Part shown: positions 1 to 9,641 of the stretch, in pieces
Layout of the letters: the number at the start of each line of letters is the position of its first letter
How positions within the stretch are numbered: the first letter of the stretch is position 1
DNA from: Galeopsis tetrahit
Taxonomy: Eukaryota; Streptophyta; Magnoliopsida; Lamiales; Lamiaceae
Length of the DNA stretch: 64,000 nucleotides
Reading direction: 5' to 3'
NCBI GenBank assembly: GCA_963675135.1
Contig: OY776122.1
Location: forward strand, 17,176,881-17,240,880
The notes under the pieces: generated by a model
Seen by the model: only the letters and a program-made list of their open reading frames with translations
The model's database searches: none
What the model was told of the DNA's origin: nothing
Translations under genes and position numbers: made by a program

Positions 1-1681
1 AAACAGTAATTCAAGCTAAAAAAATATGGTAAGAGTTTCAGCTACTAATGTCATAATTAAAATTATCAGAAGTATATAGGTTGGAAGATTAAAAATATGA
101 CCAACCTAGCTTCCAACAAAATGAAGATTGAATATATATGTAGCTTACAATATTATGATGTGCTCTAATTGTTATTCATGTGCACTTATAATAGATGTAT
201 TATTTATTTATTTTTCATTACCAGCTCCATATAGATTTCACAATTTAAAAATTATTAAAAGCTTTAACTACTTATTTTTCTAGACTTGAATTATATTGCC
301 AAATTCCTTAGTATCAAGGAAATTAATTATATACATGCAACTAATTCTATTTTCATGTGCATATATTCTTCAATTAAATTATGTGAGTTGTATTATTGGA
401 TCAAACTCCTCCATAATGACAATGTTGCATTGTTAAGTCTTTATTTTTTTTATTTGTCAACACTCTATTATTAGGGGTAAAGACCATGAGAAGCAAAATT
501 GATTTTGAATGGAAGGTCAGTAAGGTTTTTCAGCCAAGAAATTAGCAAAGGTCTCCACATTGCTTGAGGGTATGTTAATTATACAATTGATTTATTATGT
601 TTCAAATAACGTGTTTGGTGGAATATAATATATATATATATATGTGGTCAATTCTAAGAAAAATGTGTAATTGTAAATGCCACTTGATTTATTTAAAAAA
701 AAATAACATCAATTTTTTTTCCAAGAGCTTATAACATATTGCAAGTAAATCTACTATCAAACTGAGTTATTAACTATGTATCACCATTAGAAAATTATCC
801 ATTTTATGAACTCAATTTTCGTTCATATTTTTTAGAATAATCTTTTGAAAACATTTTTTAAAGCTTAACTCTTCATATTGATCCAAGTCATTCAAATTAT
901 ACTTCTTAAAAGTTTCCAAAAAACTTAAAAACTGTAATATAATTATTATTTTAATTAATCTATATAAAAAAACAGTAAGAAAGAAACAATAAAGTTAATG
1001 ATATTTCTATAAATTATAAAAAAAAAAAAAAAGTTAAAATAAACATATGCATTACCCTGAGAATTATGTCATGTGTCACTCCTCTCTTACTATTACAATT
1101 TTCATTCAACTTTTTTTCTTTCATCTACTCTTCTCACTATTCTCAAAAATTCTATAATTCTCCAAAATAGTTATTATTCCCATTCAACCAACGCCTCTAA
1201 AACTAATTATGTTTAAGGTGTCTCAAAAGCGCGCGACGTCTACTTACGGGTATGTACGTAAGTGGTGGCTCAGACTTGATCGTGGGCCTCAACCATGAAA
1301 CTATAGGTCATAAAAATATTGAAGTTTTGGTAGGTCTTATTCATAGTATAGACATTTTGTTCAAAGTAAGTAATACTAAAAAAAAATAAAAATAACAAGC
1401 AAACTATGATGGCACGGGTTGCAAGATAGACTTCGAACTCTATCTATGAGAGTTTTAACATATCTATATATACGTGTACTTATTATTTTACCGACTATAA
1501 GAAAATTAAAACAGACACCGAGACACGTGTATTGCACGAGTGTTTTTATAGATGACATAAATGGAAGAGGAGAAAGATATGCATTTTGTTCAGAGTAGTT
1601 AATATGATTTTTATTTTTTTTTGTAAACAAACAAATTATGAAGACATCGATAAAAAAATATACTATAATTTTTTTTAAAAT
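1..1681. other. AT-rich intergenic DNA
   Basis: No coding region can be supported; the open frames are short and contain runs of A/T-rich codons. A short TA microsatellite lies near 630-645 and an A-run near 1018-1032. Confidence 0.6.
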
Positions 1682-1684
1682 AAG

Positions 1685-1711
1685 CCCGTGCCGCACGGGT
1701 GAAAATCTAGT
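1685..1711 (+). mobile_element. Possible Helitron 3' terminus
   Basis: A GC-rich palindrome (CCCGTGC, one base, GCACGGG; 1685-1699) is followed seven bases later by CTAG and then T. A short hairpin just before a CTRR end next to T is the Helitron 3' signature. No matching 5' TC end was identified, so the element's extent is unknown. Only the end structure is seen; the class is inferred. Confidence 0.35.
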
Positions 1712-2109
1712 AAGATTAAAGTGTAGGAAAGAATTTGTTATAAAGGAGTACGAGAGTGAAAACGTCGAAAAGTTTATTGGTGGATTGATTCAAATGGCAA
1801 AAAATAAAGTTTATAGACAGAAGAGGGAAAACTATTTACAAATTAAAAGTTTATAGGTGTTATTATGGATTGATTCAAATCCATAAGTAAATGTGTTGAG
1901 ATTATGACCGAAATTAAATTCTTGTGTAACGTTGCATACAATATAATTTATATTTAATTTAAATACTCTTTTCTTTACCCAACAATATACTATATATAAT
2001 AGCAAAAGGTAAAAGAAAAAAGCTTTCGAAGGGATAGCTGTTTAAGTGCAAATGGGCCTGTACTGGACTAAGAAAAAGGCCTCTGATGGGACCAAGGAAC
2101 TGTGGATGA
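1712..2109. other. Intergenic stretch
   Basis: No gene seen. The motif ATGGGCCTGTACTGGACTAA near 2050 recurs in near-identical form at about 3508, on the other side of the Mutator-like element. This suggests a local tandem duplication older than that insertion. Confidence 0.4.
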
Positions 2110-2118
2110 AAATCAGAA

Positions 2119-3495
2119 GGGCGCGGCTAAAGGCACCCGCATTTCCTATGAGTACACCCACGTGAATTTTTTTTTGTCCCAAGGGTGTTGCGAAATGACG
2201 TATTTACCCCTCCTGTACTTTTTAAAAAAAAACGCCGGATGAGTACACCCACCTTCTATCTAAACGCGGGAATTTGAATGGTCATCGCTTCTTCCCAACA
2301 TTGGGTCCATATTCGAAAAAAACTTTCCAACATTGGGTCCATGTTCGAAAAAAACTTCCGCGAGTTTTACTTGGTCGAATTTTTAACCCAAAAGTCTCTG
2401 TAACGAACAAATTTTCGAACATTTAACAAATGTTCGAAAAAAACATCCCAACATTCGGTCCATGTTCGAAAAAAACTTCCCAACATTGGGTCCATGTTCG
2501 AAAAAAACTTCCCAACATTCGGTCTATGTTCGAAAAAAACTTCCCAACATTGGGTCCATGTTCGAAAAAAACTTCCGCGAGTTTTACTTGGTCGAGTTTT
2601 TAACCCAAAAGTCTCTGTAACGAACAAATTTTCGAACATTTGACAAATGTTCGAAAAAAACTTCTCAATATTCGGTCCATGTTCGAAAAAAACTTCCCAA
2701 CATTCGGTCCATGTTCGAAAAAAACTTCCCAACATTCGGTCCATGTTCGAAAAAAACTTCCACGAGTTTTACTTGGTCGAATTTTTTACCCAAAAGTCTG
2801 TGTAACGAACAAATTTTCAAACATTTGACAAATGTTCGAAAAATACTTCCCAACATTGGGTCCATGTTCGAAAAACCAGTCCAAAACGCTGCAATCGTGC
2901 TAAACCATGCCAATTAGATGTCCATTTGTTTATTTTCATCCTAACACATCAAAAATTGATACATTCTACACATAAACATGATTATAACACAAAAAACCAA
3001 TCTTAATCAACACATACATGAATTAACCCCAAATTCAAAAAACAAAACTTAAATCCTACAACAATAAAATCAATGTTTCAACCAACAAAAACCGAAATTA
3101 AACATGCGTCCTACTTTTCTTCTCAAATATAAGTAAGAAAAACTAATCTTTAACCATTTTTGCAAAATGAAAAAAAAAAGTGAGCTCCTATTCTCCAAAA
3201 AAAACGATGGAGTGGGGGAGAACGGTGCTCTCTCTTTCTCTTCTTCGACGTCGCATGTAGTGGGAGTGGGAGTGGTGCGAAAATGGAGTGGGAGTGGTGC
3301 GAAAAAACGTTGATGGAGTGGGGGAAAGGTTTAGGGAAGATGGAGGGGTGGGTGTACCGATGGAGAGAAGGGAGGGAGGGGGAGAAATGTTAAGGGCATT
3401 TTTTAGTTTTCCAGGTGGGTGTCCTCATCCGTTTTGTGTGTGTTCTCATCCCCTGGGTGTACTCATAGGAAATCCGGGTGCCTTTAGCCGCGCCC
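2119..3495. mobile_element. Non-autonomous Mutator-like element (MULE)
   Basis: A 1.38-kb element is bounded by terminal inverted repeats of about 40 bp: GGGCGCGGCTAAAGGCACCC at 2119 and its reverse complement ending at 3495. It is flanked by a perfect 9-bp duplication, AAATCAGAA, at 2110-2118 and 3496-3504. Nine-base target duplications are the hallmark of Mutator elements. No transposase frame is present; the interior is mostly an array of 32-bp repeats, followed by a G-rich stretch near the right end (3205-3440). It would need an enzyme supplied elsewhere. Confidence 0.88.
2296..2880. repeat. 32-bp tandem repeat in a higher-order array
   Basis: The basic unit is 32 bp and contains TCCATGTTCGAAAAAAACTT, repeated many times. 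It is organised in three larger blocks, each with a non-repeat segment beginning GAGTTTTACTTGGTCGA (near 2361, 2579 and 2764). The array gives overlapping open frames on both strands with repeated peptides; these follow from a unit with few stops and are not genes. Confidence 0.85.
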
Positions 3496-3504
3496 AAATC
3501 AGAA

Positions 3505-3863
3505 TTCAAATGGGCCTTTACTGGACTAAGAACCGGAATCAAAATGGGCCTGGAGGCTGGAGTGGACTTAGAAACCCAGAAACTTAAAACAATTTTATTT
3601 CATATATCTATCATTATTTATTTTTCAAGATAAATTAAATATTTTTTCAACTTATCTTTATTTTTAAAAAATTCTACTCCGTAGGAGTATATAACATGAA
3701 ATTACCAATTGAAATTTGGTAAACTCAATTGCTGAAGGTGTATGAAAGAATTCTGGATTATTACTTCTTACCCGAGTCCCATCGAGTGGACAATTTAAAT
3801 TGGTAGACTTACTTTCAGTGGGAATCGAACTCAAGTGGTTCCACTTATGTTTACTCGATTTTC
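3505..3863. other. Intergenic stretch
   Basis: No gene supported. The sequence between about 3735 and 3860 contains GGAATCGAACTCAA, which also occurs near 27283. It resembles the T-arm of a tRNA but no tRNA fold is present. Confidence 0.4.
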
Positions 3864-3865
3864 TT

Positions 3866-4256
3866 GAGTGCGAAGAAACAACCCAATGTTGCTCGCTCGA
3901 GCTATGTATTGAATCAGTATAGGGCACTCGCGAACACAGCTCAAGAAATGATTGGGTTACTCAACTTCTTCGGGAGCTTGGGCAGCTTCCTTCCACGGCT
4001 CCAACCCTACTTTGCGATAACAAGAGTGTCTTGTTTTGGAGTCAAAACCCTGTTGCTTATAAGCGAGCAAAACACATCGACATTGACTGCCATTTTGTTC
4101 GCGAATTGGTCTTGTCTGGTCGCCTCATCACCAAGTTCGTCTCATCTACTCTTCAGCTCGCCGACGTCTTCCCCAAGAGTCTTCCTCGCCCCAGTTTCGA
4201 GTTGTTACGTTCCAAGCTCTGTGTTCGATTGCATCCACAACATCGCTTAACGGGGG
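3866..4256 (+). pseudogene. Old Copia pol fragment (RNase H end)
   Basis: Translation in two frames gives the C-terminal part of a Copia-type RNase H: an AKKQ segment, a YRALANTA segment, then SQNPVAYKRAKHIDID and KSLPRPSFELLRSKLCV near the end. The frame changes once around 4030. Everything upstream (integrase, reverse transcriptase) is missing. It ends at a short G-run that looks like a polypurine tract, after which LTR-like sequence starts. It closely resembles the end of the minus-strand Copia next to it, so both belong to related families, probably the Ale/Retrofit type with short LTRs (inference). Confidence 0.8.
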
Positions 4257-4317
4257 TAATAGGGAATAATAATATAGGAATAATATACTTTAATTTAGTC
4301 CATATCTTTGGTATATA
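4257..4317 (+). repeat. Old Copia 3' LTR, piece 1 of 3
   Basis: AT-rich sequence directly after the RNase H fragment and its G-run. It breaks off where the minus-strand Copia LTR begins at 4318. The sequence appears to continue at 13748 and again after 24425. The three pieces sum to about 175 bp, close to the 170-bp LTR of the neighbouring related Copia. Confidence 0.55.
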
Positions 4318-4487
4318 TGTAAGAGGATTTGAGAATCACCAATGAATGTGGTGATCGTGTGATTTGTTATTAACAAGGAGTAGTTACCACTTTACAATTG
4401 ATATCCCATAATTGATGGGAGATATATACGGAATTACAAAAAACGAATATATACCAAAAATTACTTAGTTAACTAATTGCCTTATTA
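4318..4487 (-). repeat. 3' LTR of the minus-strand Copia
   Basis: Begins TGTAAGAGGATTTGAG on the plus strand and matches 13578-13747 at about 95% by eye. The inner end reads CCTTATTA, so the LTR would start with TA rather than TG on the element's own strand. This is non-canonical and shared by both copies. Confidence 0.88.
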
Positions 4488-4879
4488 TCCCCCCTCCCCC
4501 CTCAAGCGCTGTGTAGGATGGAGACAAACGCAAAGCTTGGAACGTAGAAACTCGAAAGTCGGTCGTGGTAAACTCTTCGTAAAAATATCAGCGAGTTGGA
4601 GATGGGATGGGACGAAACGAGTAGCTAGTTTTCCCGAGGAAAAAAGCTCACGAACAAAATGATAATCGAGATCAATATGTTTAGCCCTCTTGTGTGCCAC
4701 TGGATTCTGACTGAGAAAGATAGCACTTTTGTTATCACACAGAAGAACAGGCCGGGAAGACGGAATAGGGCGAATCTCATGAAGCAAATTTGATACCCAA
4801 ACCAGTTCAGCTGCAACATTAGCCATAGCACGATATTCAGATTCACAACTGGACCGGGCAACTGTTGGTTGTTTCTTAG
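4485..4879 (-). pseudogene. Copia RNase H C-terminal part (severed from pol)
   Basis: The minus-strand frame contains VAAELVWVSNLL, CDNKSAIFLSQNPVAHKRAK, HIDLDYHFVREL and ADIFTKSLPRP, the conserved end of Copia RNase H. It begins at the CTAAG duplication (AKKQ segment) and continues the frame that stops at 9642. The nested element therefore cut pol inside the RNase H domain. The frame stops just inside the LTR. Confidence 0.9.
4488..4503 (-). other. Polypurine tract of the minus-strand Copia
   Basis: On the minus strand this reads as an almost pure G/A run (GAGGGGGGAGGGGG) immediately before the 3' LTR, the position where plus-strand DNA synthesis is primed in LTR elements. Confidence 0.75.
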
Positions 4880-5660
4880 TGTTGATGTTGGAATAGGTGT
4901 TTTGTTTAATGATCCAACAATTTAGTCAAGTGTTGTGCTAAATGTTCCCAACACCTAAGACAACATCAGACTTTGCCCTTTCTCCTTTTACTAACTCTAA
5001 CCTTACACTTGTTGCTTAGTGATGTCCCTAATGCAGGTAAAAGACGTGGGCAACACCCAGGTCAAGCAGTTGCATGGGAGTGAGTAGTTTCTGAGCATTA
5101 TTATACAAGGACCTAAAAATATGGAGATGTGAAGGGAGGTTACCAAAACCACTTGATCCAATGGCTGAGATGATCAAGGGAGTTGAAAGGCAGTTCGTCT
5201 ACAAGTCTATAAATAGAGAACACTGCCTTTAATACAAGATACAGAAGAAAGAAAGCTAAACGCAATTACTAGTCTATTGAATGCACGACGCTTCTAGTTA
5301 GGAATATTTTTGTTCTTTCTTGTAGATTTACACACTCTTATAAACCAGAATATTTTTGTGTCAAATCATTGTCTTATTTACTAGAGTTTTATGTTAGATC
5401 TATGAGGGAGATAGTTTCATACATTCTAGTAAATTTTTCAAACTCACTCGAGTTGTAGTTATTCAAAACCTTACGAGGTTGTTGATTTGTTTCAATGATA
5501 TTTTATTAATATAGTGATTCGTGTAGATTAATTTTAATCTACACAAATTTTGAATAATTCCATTTGCAAAGTGTTATTTGAATTTCCGCTGCTTAATTGT
5601 AGTCTAGATAGTGCCAACACATTAGACAACACTCTATATACACTTGCACGCACACTTTTA
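4880..5660 (+). repeat. 5' LTR of the gag-only element
   Basis: Starts TGTTGATGTTGGAATAGG and ends CACTTTTA; the partner LTR ends CACTTTCA, so the expected CA end has mutated here. It contains a TATA box at 5208-5216 and a cluster of AT-rich repeats downstream. Confidence 0.92.
5208..5216 (+). promoter_or_regulatory. LTR TATA box
   Basis: TATAAATAG about 330 bp into the LTR, conserved in the 3' LTR at the matching position. It is the likely promoter for the element's RNA. Confidence 0.6.
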
Positions 5661-5662
5661 GT

Positions 5663-5675
5663 TGGTATCAGAGCC
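5663..5675 (+). other. tRNA primer-binding site
   Basis: TGGTATCAGAGCC, two bases after the 5' LTR, matches the 3' end of plant initiator Met-tRNA as used by Copia elements. Confidence 0.85.
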
Positions 5676-5728
5676 AATTACTTGATACACTAAGTAAAGA
5701 TTCTGCTTAGAGTGTGTGTTTATTTGCA

Positions 5729-8517
5729 ATGGAGTATCCACTTTCACCCGCACTAAAGCCTTCGATTCTAGATGGCACGAATTATGCCTTATGGAAACCA
5801 AAAATGAGAATGTACATCAAATCCATTGATGAACGAGCCTGGAGGAGTGTTCTTGCTGGTTGGACTCAACCAAGAACCACGGCGGATGAAGACAATGAAG
5901 CTCAGATCAAGAGAGAGCTCGACTGGACAAATGATGAAATCACAGCTACAAGTTACAATTCAAAGGCGTTGAATGCAATCTTCACCTCAACTGATGCCTC
6001 GATCTTCAAAATCATCTCAAACTGCATTTCTTCCAAGGATGCATGGGACCGGTTGTAAGAACATTGTGAAGGATCGGACAGTGTACGAAGAACCAGACTT
6101 CGTATGCTTGGAACCAAGTTCGAGAATCTGAGGATGAAAGAAGATGAAACCATTTCATCTTACAATGAAAAGCTGGCTGAGATTTCAAATGAAGCTCAAT
6201 CTCTTGGAGATCCAATATCCAATACAAGGTTAGTACATAAAATTCTTAGATTTGTTCCTAAACGTTTTGAACCTAAGATATGTGCTATAGAAGAAGCTAA
6301 GGATACAAACGTATTAAGTCAAAATGAATTGATTGGTATTTTGAAAACTTATGAAATGAACATATCTGAAAAGACTGTTAATGAAAAGAAAGTGTTTGTT
6401 TTCAAAGGTGATGCCTCATCTTCTGCATCATCAGGTTCTGGAAAATCTCCTTATGTTACTGAAATTGATTCTGATGAAGATGATATTGAGGAATATCTTA
6501 ATGATCCTGATTACATAGCTTTTATGACTAGACAGTTTAAGACTTTCATGAAGAATAAGAAATTCAAAGATAATATTCAACCTAAGGTCCAGATTAATAA
6601 TACTCAACAATTGGTTGTTAGGAAGAACACTTTTAATCCTTCTAGACAATTAGAAAGAGGAAACAGGTTTAGATCTGACCAAGATTATAGGAAGATTGTT
6701 AAATGTGATGCATGTTCTGGATATGGTCATTATGTTAATGAATGTGCCAACACCATTCTAAAAAAGAAACTTAATTTCAGTGCTACTTTAAGTGATCAGT
6801 CTGATGTTGAACATGATCCTGAAAAAGACCTTGAAAAATCTTTCTCTGCCAGAATTGTGTATGATGATACTCTTGATGATGATCTGGATGATTATTACGA
6901 TGTGAGGACAAATGAGCCATCATTTGGTAAATCACTGAATAATAATACTCCATAATTTAATTGTTTCACAAGTTTTGTTACAGAGACAGGTACATCAAGC
7001 AAAGCAGGTTTATCCAGAAGAGATGTTGATATTCAAGACTTGTCTAACACTGTCTTCAAACTAGAAAATCTTTTAACAAAGAAGGATAAAGAAATTTCTA
7101 AACTGAAAGAAAGATTAGAAGTGTCTGTTCTTGATTTCAGAAAATACTCTTATGAAAATCCTTTGACTAATGAAGAACATCATGGAATATATTCTGAAAC
7201 TGAAAAATTAAATCTTGTTATCAAATCCTTAACTTTTGAAAACAATGATTTAAGAGATTCTGTTTTAAAACTTGAGAGTATTCTAACCAAGAAACACTGT
7301 GAGATTGCAAACGCTAACATCTCTAAACCTACGAGTGCTGCTGCTATTGATCACTCATCTCCAAAATCACTAGCTACCCAGAAGTCCTTTCCTCTAGGAA
7401 CCTCCTTCGAAACACTGAAGAGAGCGTACGATGCCCTAGCCCGAAAGTCAGCAACGCCAACAATCATCTTGGAAGGTGAAATACTTGACAATGCTATGTT
7501 CCGTGATGATTTTCCTACTATGGGTAGTGACGATTTGGTGATGCGAGATGTTTCATCGTCCGATGAAGAAGGTTTGGCCAAGAAATTCTCCCGATTGAGG
7601 CAAACGTGAAAGTCCCCTGCAAAGAAAGCTCAACCTCTTGTGCCAGCTGCCCGTAAATGGCCTGGTGGTCGACGAAAGTCCTTCAGAAATTTTGGGAAGA
7701 AAGTTGACTACACTGGAAAAAGAAAGTCAAGAACCGATGGAGGAAAATCACAACCCATTACTGTTTCCAACTCAGACTCAGAGGGGGAGCAAACTCAGGA
7801 GGTCAATGATATCGTTGATAGTTTTCCTGAATCTGTTGCGGTCAATCAAACAGAAGAGGTGGATTCCAGTCCGAAGGCTCGAAAAACTTACAAACGGCTC
7901 CGCAAGGATCACAATGTTGCCCCTCCGGTGGCAACATCCAATGGATCAACCTCTCTTGCCTCCTCCAGCTCAAATTCAGATTCCTCTGATCATGAGGATG
8001 AGGTACCAATCTCTTCTGAACATGAATTTAGTGACACGGATATTGAATATAATGATAACACGGGTGCTCATTACAAGACTATAAGGAATAGGATTATTCT
8101 TAGTGAAAGAATAATAAAAATTTCTGACTTTGAGGATGCAAATTTGTTAGATTGGTTTAAGGAAAGATCTCTTCTGGATGCTTTATTGTTTGCGGTTCCG
8201 TATATTGTCGATTGGGTGCATGAGTTCTATGCGAATGTGTCTGCAAAAATAGGAGATAGCAACTCTAGAAGATACGGTTGTGTGTTATTTAGAGGACATG
8301 AAATAATTGTCACACAGGTACAAGAGGTGTAGAAGGTTCTGAAGTTGTTGCAAGAAGTGCACCTGTTCAAGAAGAAGGTCCTAGTACAGCCGTTCCCAGC
8401 TCTGATGCCGTTCCCAACTCTAATGAAAATGAAGAGATGCAAGATGCTGCTGATAAAGAAGTTGATCAAGATGCCCAAGACATTGAGGATCTTTATGGAG
8501 ATCTCAATGTGCACTGA
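5729..8517 (+). pseudogene. Gag fused to a plant-transposon (Transposase_32-like) domain
   Basis: One reading frame runs from the ATG at 5729 to a TAG at 8330, broken only by three in-frame stops (TAA 6056, TAA 6953, TGA 7607). The first third is Copia gag: ILDGTNYALWKPKMRMYI near the start and a zinc knuckle, CDACSGYGHYVNEC, around 6700. The middle (7030-7310) is Lys/Glu-rich with heptad-like leucines, a probable coiled coil. The last part has a basic stretch, an acidic Ser-rich linker, then LDALLFAVPYIVDWVHEFYA and RRYGCVLFRGHEIIVT. The latter resembles the 'putative plant transposon protein' domain, cut short. After the TAG an acidic tail continues in the next frame to TGA at 8515, so an indel or deletion has occurred there. 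Gag packages element RNA; the role of the added domain is unknown. Confidence 0.8.
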
Positions 8518-8846
8518 AGGCTTCAAGAATGGGGGAGATCAAAGTATGGGGGAGTTTGTGCAGACTATGTAGATGCAGCTAATTCAATCAGCCCAATCCT
8601 CCTCTTTACTGCTTTCATTTATTTCCTCATTTTGTAAAGTTGTACTTATGTTTTTGTTTTTCTGTCCCAGATACAATTTACTTTATGTTTTTGTTGGTTT
8701 AAATCTAAGTACTGTTTTGACTTAGATGTAGTTTTTAAATTTGACTAAATACTAAATTTATTTCTACTTTGAAATATCACTTGTATTGTTTTCTTAATCA
8801 ATATTCTGATTGTTGTGAACATCAGTGGTGTTGATGTAGAAAGGTC
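8518..8846 (+). other. 3' non-coding part of the gag-only element
   Basis: T-rich sequence without a supported frame. Two GGGGGAG motifs near 8532 and 8551 look like extra purine tracts. Confidence 0.5.
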
Positions 8847-8860
8847 AAATTGGGGGAGAT
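8847..8860 (+). other. Polypurine tract of the gag-only element
   Basis: AAATTGGGGGAGAT lies directly before the 3' LTR start TGTTGACG. Confidence 0.8.
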
Positions 8861-9641
8861 TGTTGACGTTGGAATAGGTGTTTTGTTTAATGATCCAACA
8901 CTTCAGTCAAATGTTGTGCCAAATGTTCCCAACACCTAAGACAGCATCAGAATTTACCCTTTCTCCTTTTACTAACTCTAATCTTACACTTGTTGCTTAG
9001 TGATGTCCCTAATGCAGATAGAAGACGTGGGCAACACCCAGGTCAAGCAGTTGCATGGGAGTGAGTAGTTTCTGAGCATTATTATACAAGGACCTAAAAA
9101 TATGGAGATGTGAAGGGAGGTTACCAAAACCGCTTGATCCAATGGCTGAGATGATCAAGGGAGTTGAAAGGCAGTTCGTCTACAAGTCTATAAATAGAGA
9201 ACACTGCCTTCAATACAAGATACAGAAGAAAGAAAGCTAAACGCAATTACTAGTCTATTGAATGCACGACGCTTCTAGTTAGGAATATTTTTGTTCTTTC
9301 TTGTAGATTTACACACTCTTATAAACCCGAATATTTGTGTGTCAAATCATTGACTTATTTACTAGAGTTTTATGTTAGATCTATGAGGGAGATAGTTTCA
9401 TACATTCTAGTAAATTTTTCAAACTCACTCGAGTTGTAATTGTTCAAAACCTTACGAGGTTGTTGATTTGTTTCACTGATATTTTATTAATATAGTGAAT
9501 CATGTAGATTAATTTTAATCCACACAAATTTTGAATAATTCCATTTGCAAAGTGTTATTTCAATTTCCGCTGCTTAATTGTTGTCTAGATAGTGTCAACA
9601 CTTCAAACAACACTCTGTATACATTTGCACGCACACTTTCA
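8861..9641 (+). repeat. 3' LTR of the gag-only element
   Basis: 781 bp, same length as the 5' LTR and about 96% identical by eye. It ends CACTTTCA and is followed by the CTTAG target duplication. Confidence 0.92.

Larger units (their letters stand above)
4880..9641 (+). mobile_element. Gag-only Copia-like element (TR-GAG type)
   Basis: Direct repeats of exactly 781 bp (4880-5660 and 8861-9641) are flanked by the 5-bp duplication CTTAG at 4875-4879 and 9642-9646. A Met-tRNA-type primer site (5663-5675) and a polypurine tract (8847-8860) are in place. The internal 3.2 kb holds one long frame with gag and a second domain, but no protease, integrase, reverse transcriptase or RNase H. It must have depended on a full Copia for replication. 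The LTRs differ at roughly 30 positions, so it is not recent. Confidence 0.92.

Noticed and set aside
2367..2917. Overlapping open frames of 62-125 codons on both strands
   Set aside because: They are translations of the 32-bp tandem repeat, with the repeated peptide changing frame freely; no start context or domain.
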